Of a DNA stretch of 11,532 nucleotides, positions 6,878 to 11,532 are shown piece by piece. A model generated the notes under the pieces. The model was not told where the DNA came from and searched no databases. It saw nothing but the letters and a program-made list of their open reading frames with translations. The position numbers and the translations under genes are program-made. Source of the DNA: Gemmatimonadota bacterium (GTDB lineage: Bacteria > Gemmatimonadota > Gemmatimonadetes > Gemmatimonadales > Gemmatimonadaceae). The number at the start of each line of letters is the position of its first letter. The stretch's first letter is position 1. The stretch covers positions 1 to 11,532 of the forward strand of contig JAQBQC010000342.1 in assembly GCA_028287205.1 (NCBI GenBank), in the 5' to 3' direction.

Positions 6878-7281
6878 TGGCCGACTACAGAGTTCTGATC
6901 GCGGACGACGATCCCGTGATGGCGGCGACGCTGGGCGGCGCGCTCAAGGCGCGCGGCTACACCGTTGTGATGGCGCGCGATGCGATGCAGGCGTTCATGT
7001 TTGCGGTGCAGCAGCAGCCGAATGCCATTCTGCTCGACTTCAACATGCCGGCAGGAACGGGGCTGGGTGCGCTCACGCGGCTCCAGGCGTCGGCGCGCAC
7101 GTCGTCGATCCCTGTTCTGGTGGTGAGCGGATCGACGGACCTCACGCTTCCCGCCACCGTGCGCGCGGAAGGCGCACAGGGATTCTTTCGCAAGCCCGTT
7201 GATCTCGAGGCGCTCTGCGCACGACTCGAGGAGCTGCTCACCGCAAACGCGCCGAGCTCCTCGCCCGCCGCGAAGAACTAG
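6877..7281 (+). CDS. Single-domain response regulator
   Basis: A 134-residue receiver domain with a short Ala/Ser-rich tail and no output domain. It has the acidic residues D10-D12, phosphoacceptor D54 in ILLDFNMPAG, a serine (S84) where threonine is usual, and K106 in FRKPVD, so phosphorylation is expected. The loop after the phosphoacceptor reads NMPAGTGL rather than the common MPxMDG. It is divergent from the HPt-REC-REC/HisKA unit across 86 bp and is likely part of the same signalling system, possibly as an alternative phosphate acceptor. A 19-codon leader ORF may be coupled to it. The gene converges on panD with 18 bp between stops. Confidence 0.93.
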   Translation: MADYRVLIADDDPVMAATLGGALKARGYTVVMARDAMQAFMFAVQQQPNAILLDFNMPAGTGLGALTRLQASARTSSIPVLVVSGSTDLTLPATVRAEGAQGFFRKPVDLEALCARLEELLTANAPSSSPAAKN

Positions 7282-7315
7282 CGAGGCACAGCAGCGCGGC
7301 TATTTGGCGCGGCGG
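7265..7315. terminator. Inverted repeat spanning convergent stops
   Basis: CCGCCGCG (7265-7272) and CGCGGCGG (7308-7315) are perfect 8-bp inverted copies. They lie in the last codons of the response regulator and of panD, flanking their 18-bp convergent spacer. A hairpin here could end transcripts from both sides, but the loop is long (35 bases), there is no U-run, and GC-rich repeats of this size arise easily by chance. Confidence 0.2.
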
Positions 7316-7671
7316 ATCTTCTCGCGGACGATGTGATTCTTCTCGTCCACGAACACGAGCTTCGGCTCGAATTTCTCGAGCTCGCTCTCTTCGTAATCCG
7401 CGTAGCTGATGACGATGACGTGGTCGCCGGCGGCACCGAGTCGAGCCGCGGCGCCGTTGAGCTGAATCGTCCCGCTGTTGCGCGCCCCCTCGATGACGTA
7501 CGTCTCCAGCCGCGAGCCGTTGTTGACGTTCACGACCTGGACCTTCTCGAACGGCAGGATGTCCGCGGCTTCCATGAGCGCGACATCGAGCGTCAGGCTT
7601 CCTTCATAATGCAGGTCGGCGCCGGTGAGCACGCCGCGATGCACTTTTGACTTGCACATGGTGCGGCGCAT
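7300..7671 (-). CDS. panD: Aspartate 1-decarboxylase proenzyme
   Basis: Decarboxylates L-aspartate to beta-alanine for pantothenate and coenzyme A synthesis, using a pyruvoyl group made by self-cleavage. The 123-residue protein aligns with the family from the start ([25 protein letters not shown]). Cleavage is expected between G24 and S25; K9, H11, R54, Y58 and N72 fall at the positions known in the E. coli enzyme. ATG 7671 is supported by GGAGG ten bases upstream; the frame continues open far upstream, antisense to the M20 gene, but nothing there belongs to panD. A second ATG at 7698 would add nine residues and is less likely. panB and panC are not nearby, so panD stands alone here. Confidence 0.95.
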   Translation of the reverse strand: MRRTMCKSKVHRGVLTGADLHYEGSLTLDVALMEAADILPFEKVQVVNVNNGSRLETYVIEGARNSGTIQLNGAAARLGAAGDHVIVISYADYEESELEKFEPKLVFVDEKNHIVREKIRRAK

Positions 7672-7681
7672 GGTGGCGTCG

Positions 7682-7686
7682 CCTCC
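7682..7686 (-). promoter_or_regulatory. Shine-Dalgarno that sets the panD start
   Basis: GGAGG on the minus strand, ten bases before ATG 7671. It favours this start over ATG 7698, which lies upstream of the motif. Without it, the very long upstream open frame leaves the start ambiguous. Confidence 0.6.
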
Positions 7687-7704
7687 GAATGATCGCATGA
7701 GAAT

Positions 7705-7725
7705 GCCTGTCCGAAACGGGCAGGC
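7705..7725 (+). other. Stem-loop in the panD/M20 divergent spacer
   Basis: GCCTGTCCG (7705-7713) and CGGGCAGGC (7717-7725) form a nine-pair stem with one G-U pair and an AAA loop when read on the plus strand. On the minus strand one pair becomes a C-A mismatch, so a plus-strand RNA is favoured. It lies 34 bp upstream of the panD start and 105 bp before the M20 start. There is no T-run on the plus side. Its function is unknown; an operator or leader structure are both possible. Confidence 0.4.
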
Positions 7726-7762
7726 GGATGATGAAATATAGCGGTTCGGTGAGGTGTGACGG

Positions 7763-7781
7763 TGCGCAAGGTGATTGCGCA
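7763..7781. promoter_or_regulatory. 19-bp dyad upstream of the M20 gene
   Basis: TGCGCAA and TTGCGCA are perfect inverted copies around the spacer GGTGA. The symmetry is typical of a homodimeric repressor or activator site. It lies 49 bp before ATG 7831, and an AT-rich patch (GAAATATAG, from 7733) upstream could hold the -10 region, which would place the dyad just downstream of the transcription start. The binding protein cannot be named. Confidence 0.35.
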
Positions 7782-7830
7782 ACGCGCGCCGGGCTGGTTT
7801 CATACGCGGACCCTTCATCAGGCCTGGTAC

Positions 7831-9228
7831 ATGCGCCGCACCGCCGTCTCGTTCGTGCTTCTCTTTTTCGTAATGACCGCCTCCGCACGTGCGCAGGCAG
7901 CTCCCGACTGGAACGCCCTCAGCGACGAGACGCTCCACACGCTGTCGGACTACATCAAGGTGAACACGACGGATCCGCCGGGGAATGAGCTCGATGCCGC
8001 GCGCTTCCTGAAGGCCATTCTCGACAAGGAAGGCATCGAGGCACAGATACTCGACACGGCGGAGCTGGGCCACAATCGGGCGAATCTGTACGCGCGCCTG
8101 AAGGGGAACGGCTCCAAGAAGGCGGTCGCGCTCGTGCATCACATGGATGTGGTTCCCGTCGCGCCCGCGTTCTGGTCCGTCGATCCATTCGCAGGCGTCG
8201 TGAAGGACGGCTACGTGTGGGGACGCGGCACGCTCGACATGAAGGGCCAGGGGATCATGCACCTCATGGCAATGATTGCGCTCAAGCGCAGTGGCGTGCC
8301 CCTCAACCGCGACATCGTGTTCATCGGCAACTCCGATGAGGAGTTCGGCGGCGACGGCGCAGTGGTCTTCGTGAAGAACCATGCCGACCTGCTGAAGGAT
8401 GTCGAGTTCCTGATGACCGAGGGTGGCGAGAATCTCGTCGTCAACGGGAAGCTCGAGTACTACGGCGTAGGCGTGTCGGAGAAGCAGACGGCCTGGCAGA
8501 GGATCGTGGTCACGGGCGTGCCGTCGCACGGCTCCCGGCCGACGAAGCAGAATCCCGTGCCGAGGCTGGTGGCGGCGCTCGACCGCATCGCGAAGTACGA
8601 GACGCCGCTCCACGTGCTTCCCGACGTGCAGAAGTTCTTGCACGACATCTCGCCGCAGTACAAGGGCGAGCAGCGCGTGTGGCTTTCGGATGTGCGGAGC
8701 GCGATCAGGATTCCGCGCGCGCGGAAGTGGCTGACGGACAACATCTACTGGAACGCGATCCTCAGGAACACGATTTCGCTCACGGGGCTGCAGGGGTCGA
8801 ACAAGACGAACGTCATTCCTGCGGAAGCATCGGCGGTGATGGACATTCGGCTGCTCTGGGACACCGATCCGCAGACTTTCATCAACACGCTGAAACGCAT
8901 TGCGAACGACACCGCCGTGCACTGGGTGAACCAGATCGAGCCGAAGTCGAAGCTTCAGAACCCGATCGACACGGATCTCTTCCGCGCGATCGAGAAGGCG
9001 TCGCACGACCGGAATCCGAATGTGATCGTGACGACGCCGATGTTCACTGCCGCCACCGATCGCCCCACCTACCGGAAGCTGGGCATCGTCACCTACGGAT
9101 TCGACCCCTTTCTCGTCGAGAACGAGGAGATGCACAGCGGGATGCACGGGAACAACGAGCGTCTCGCCGTGAGCAACGTCGGCTTCGGCTTGAAGTATCT
9201 GTACGACGTGCTGCGCTACGTGCAGTAG
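7831..9228 (+). CDS. Secreted M20-family metallohydrolase/peptidase
   Basis: A 465-residue member of the M20 (ArgE/DapE/CPG2) family of co-catalytic zinc hydrolases, which cleave peptides or N-acylated amino acids. Residues 1-23 form a signal peptide (two Arg, a hydrophobic core [10 protein letters not shown], cleavage near ARAQA), so it acts outside the cytoplasm. Metal and catalytic residues are all visible: H104 and D106 in HHMDVV, bridging D136 in GRGTLDMKG, general base E170 and ligand E171 in SDEEFGG, E197 in TEGGE, and H439 in [10 protein letters not shown] dimerisation domain starts around [17 protein letters not shown] 7831 is chosen because it opens the signal peptide; the frame extends to a GTG at 7756, which would bury the signal. 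The substrate is unknown; amino-acid scavenging is a reasonable guess. It is divergent from panD and convergent with the ABC permease. Confidence 0.93.
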   Translation: MRRTAVSFVLLFFVMTASARAQAAPDWNALSDETLHTLSDYIKVNTTDPPGNELDAARFLKAILDKEGIEAQILDTAELGHNRANLYARLKGNGSKKAVALVHHMDVVPVAPAFWSVDPFAGVVKDGYVWGRGTLDMKGQGIMHLMAMIALKRSGVPLNRDIVFIGNSDEEFGGDGAVVFVKNHADLLKDVEFLMTEGGENLVVNGKLEYYGVGVSEKQTAWQRIVVTGVPSHGSRPTKQNPVPRLVAALDRIAKYETPLHVLPDVQKFLHDISPQYKGEQRVWLSDVRSAIRIPRARKWLTDNIYWNAILRNTISLTGLQGSNKTNVIPAEASAVMDIRLLWDTDPQTFINTLKRIANDTAVHWVNQIEPKSKLQNPIDTDLFRAIEKASHDRNPNVIVTTPMFTAATDRPTYRKLGIVTYGFDPFLVENEEMHSGMHGNNERLAVSNVGFGLKYLYDVLRYVQ

Positions 9229-9230
9229 CT

Positions 9231-11532
9231 CTACTCCGACCGCAACGCGCGCACCGGGTCGAGGCGCGCGGCGCGGCTCGCGGGAATCCACGCGGCCACG
9301 GTGCCGACGAGCATGAGCACCGCAGCGACGGCGACGAACGTAAGTGGATCGGTGGCGCTCACCCGATAGAGCAGCGGCCTGATGGCGACACGAAGCGCGA
9401 GGGCCGCCACGAGCCCGAGCACGAGTCCCGCGGCGCAGAGCTCCAGCCCCTGCCGCAACACCGACACCCGCACCGACGCGGGCCTGGCGCCGAGCGCGAT
9501 CCGCACGCCGATCTCGCGCGTGCGCTGCGCGGTTGCAAAGGCGAGCATGCCGTAGAGTCCGATCGACCCCAGGAGAAGTCCTGCCGCAGCGGCGATCGTG
9601 AGACTCATCATCGCGAAGCGCGATTTGCTCGACGCCGCATCCACGATCGAGCGCAGCGTCCGCGGGTGATACAGGGGAAGCGCGGGGTCGAGCTCGTGCA
9701 GCATCGAGCGAATGGAGGGGAGCAGCGCATTGGGATCCGCGCGCACGCGCACCGCGTATGCCAGGTTGCGCGAGAGCCACTCCATGTTCACGCCCGGTGC
9801 ATCCACCAATGGGTAGTATACCGCTCCCATTGGCGCCTCCTCGAGCGTCGTGCCGTGGACGTCTCCCACCACGCCGACAATCTCGGACCACGGCCGTTCG
9901 TCACGCTCACCCGCAATGCCGTGCGCCACGCGCGTGCCGATCGGCTCACGCCCTGCGATCGCCTTCTGGACCACCGCGTCGGTCACGAGCACCGCACCGG
10001 AGGGATGCCCGCTGTCATTGTCATCGTCGCGGAGCACACGTCCGCGCCGAAGCGGAATGCCCATCGCCTCGAAGTAGCCCGGTGTCGCCACGCGCATCTC
10101 AGCCGCCGGAGGCAACGTGTTCACGCGTGCGACATCGTGATCGGTGCGCAGCGGATCGCCGGGCACTCCGTCTTGCGCGAGCGGGAGGTCGCTCGTGGCG
10201 CCAGCGGCGACCACGCCAGGCACGGCGCGAATGCGCGCGAGCATCGACTGATGAAAGCGCGCGACATCGCCAGCCTTCGGATAGCTGACGTCGGGCAGCG
10301 CGATACGAAAGGTGAGCACGCTGTCCGCTCGAAAGCCGAGGTCGACGCGGGCGAGATTCTTTGCCGTCCGCAGCATCAGTCCGCACACGACGAGCAGCAT
10401 GGCGGCCATCGCGACCTGCGCGACCACGAGCACGTGGCGCATGCGAAGGCCGCGCGAGTCCGTGGTACCACCGCGCGTGCCGAGACCCAGGAGCGGCGAG
10501 CCTCCGCCACCCTCGCGCCTCGCAAGCGGTGCGACTCCGAAGACCACCGCGGCACCGGCGGAGACCAGGGCCGTCACGAGCAGCACCGCGCCGTCGATGT
10601 GCACCTCGCTCATGCGTGGCAATACATCCGAGCCGAATCGGCGCACCATGCCGAGAACGAGGCTCGCAAGCCCGACTCCGAGTGCGGCACCGAGCAGCAC
10701 CAGCAAAACGCTCTCCGTGATCGATTGTGCCACGAGATGCCGGTGCTCGGCGCCAAGCGCGCTGCGCAGCGACATCTCGCGACGACGTGACTCCGCGCGC
10801 ACCGCGAGCAGGCTGGCGACGTTCACGCATGCGATGAGGAGAACCAGCAGTACGGTCGCCCACAGGGTCCAGAGCGTGCGTCGCACCGACTCTCCTACGA
10901 CGTCGATTGCGTATGGATGAACGTCGGGACGAATGCCTGCGTTGTGCAGCAATTCCGGCGTGAGAAAGTCGGCCTGCGCGGAGACGCGCGGCAGGAGTGC
11001 GGTGAGCTCACGCTCCGCGACATCCGGTGACACTCCCGTGCGGAGCAATCCGATGGATGGCGTATGGAAGCCCTCGAGTTTGTGCACATCCATTTGCATC
11101 GGCATCCACATCTGAATGTCGTCACTCGGAAATGCGAAGTCCCGTGGCATCACCCCGACAATCGTTCTCGGGCGTCCATCGAGCAGCACCGATTGGCCGA
11201 TGACGCCTCGATCCGCGCCATACCGGCGCCGCCAGAAGGCATCGCTGATGATCACAACGTCCGCTGCGCCCGGCTGATCTTCGTCGACGGTGAATGCGCG
11301 CCCGAGCTTTGGAGAAATGCCGAGTACCGAAAAGATGCTCTGTGTCATGGCGACGACCGCGATACGCTCGGGTGTGTCGCCGCCCGCGAGAGTCACGTTT
11401 CCCGGCTGATAGAGCGCCATCGCCTGAAAGCTCCTCGCAGCCGTATACACGACGTACGTCGCCGATGCGCCGGGGAGATTCTTCGGAATGTCGCCGCCCT
11501 TCGTCGAGTGCGCGATCGTCGCGAGCCGATCG
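9231..11532 (-). CDS. ADOP-type ABC transporter permease, 5' end off window
   Basis: A MacB/FtsX-type permease with two permease halves in one chain, the arrangement called ADOP (acidobacterial duplicated orphan permease). The frame is open across the right edge; 766 residues are visible. In order: part of a MacB-like periplasmic domain ([24 protein letters not shown] to about 200 residues in), an FtsX membrane region ([22 protein letters not shown] and following helices), a second membrane anchor ([19 protein letters not shown]) with a second periplasmic domain, and a final FtsX region ending [18 protein letters not shown]. Both cytoplasmic coupling segments ([22 protein letters not shown]) are present. 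Full-length relatives are about 800-900 residues, so the missing part should hold the first transmembrane helix. A GTG at 11450 is not the start, because conserved sequence continues upstream of it. No ATPase partner lies in the window. The substrate is unknown. Confidence 0.93.
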   Translation of the reverse strand, partial: DRLATIAHSTKGGDIPKNLPGASATYVVYTAARSFQAMALYQPGNVTLAGGDTPERIAVVAMTQSIFSVLGISPKLGRAFTVDEDQPGAADVVIISDAFWRRRYGADRGVIGQSVLLDGRPRTIVGVMPRDFAFPSDDIQMWMPMQMDVHKLEGFHTPSIGLLRTGVSPDVAERELTALLPRVSAQADFLTPELLHNAGIRPDVHPYAIDVVGESVRRTLWTLWATVLLVLLIACVNVASLLAVRAESRRREMSLRSALGAEHRHLVAQSITESVLLVLLGAALGVGLASLVLGMVRRFGSDVLPRMSEVHIDGAVLLVTALVSAGAAVVFGVAPLARREGGGGSPLLGLGTRGGTTDSRGLRMRHVLVVAQVAMAAMLLVVCGLMLRTAKNLARVDLGFRADSVLTFRIALPDVSYPKAGDVARFHQSMLARIRAVPGVVAAGATSDLPLAQDGVPGDPLRTDHDVARVNTLPPAAEMRVATPGYFEAMGIPLRRGRVLRDDDNDSGHPSGAVLVTDAVVQKAIAGREPIGTRVAHGIAGERDERPWSEIVGVVGDVHGTTLEEAPMGAVYYPLVDAPGVNMEWLSRNLAYAVRVRADPNALLPSIRSMLHELDPALPLYHPRTLRSIVDAASSKSRFAMMSLTIAAAAGLLLGSIGLYGMLAFATAQRTREIGVRIALGARPASVRVSVLRQGLELCAAGLVLGLVAALALRVAIRPLLYRVSATDPLTFVAVAAVLMLVGTVAAWIPASRAARLDPVRALRSE

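Noticed and set aside
7672..9891. Upstream extension of the panD frame into an 863-codon ORF
   Set aside because: Only the last 123 codons match a known protein; the rest is antisense to the M20 and permease genes, is Arg-rich, and lies upstream of the GGAGG site that sets the panD start.
8679..10790. A 703-codon plus-strand open frame across the M20 3' end and the permease
   Set aside because: Low-complexity Arg/His/Glu-rich translation overlapping two solid genes; a codon-bias artefact.

Overview
The window is GC-rich bacterial chromosome with tightly packed genes and short spacers. A large FtsX/MacB-type permease of the ADOP kind, a secreted M20 hydrolase and clusters of stand-alone receiver domains point to a soil bacterium of the Gemmatimonadota or Acidobacteriota type. 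That placement is inferred from gene style only; there is no rRNA or other phylogenetic marker here.

Left part (1-3713): a nearly complete endonuclease IV gene (nfo, minus strand, stop just off the left edge) is divergent from a two-gene unit, pruA (1-pyrroline-5-carboxylate dehydrogenase) followed after 3 bp by a PhzF-family isomerase. A 243-bp convergent spacer (3714-3956) follows. It is less GC-rich than its surroundings and holds short direct and inverted repeats, plus a 21-bp tandem duplication that copies the last codons and stop of the next gene.

Middle part (3957-7281): a signalling cluster. On the minus strand, in transcription order, are an HPt phosphotransfer protein, a single-domain response regulator overlapping it by ATGA, a REC-HisKA protein with no ATPase domain, and a six-TM diguanylate cyclase with an intact GGDEF motif and I-site. 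A further single-domain regulator diverges on the plus strand; it may be coupled by TAATG to a 19-codon leader ORF. The cluster holds His and Asp relay modules and a c-di-GMP output enzyme but no kinase catalytic domain, so phosphate must enter from a kinase encoded elsewhere.

Right part (7300-11532): panD (aspartate 1-decarboxylase, minus), a secreted M20 metallohydrolase (plus), and a large ADOP-type ABC permease (minus) running off the right edge. The last two converge with only 2 bp between stops. No tRNA, rRNA, CRISPR array or insertion sequence was seen, and no gene-free stretch exceeds 300 bp. The most unusual content is the kinase-less phosphorelay cluster with its REC-HisKA protein and the possible leader ORF.
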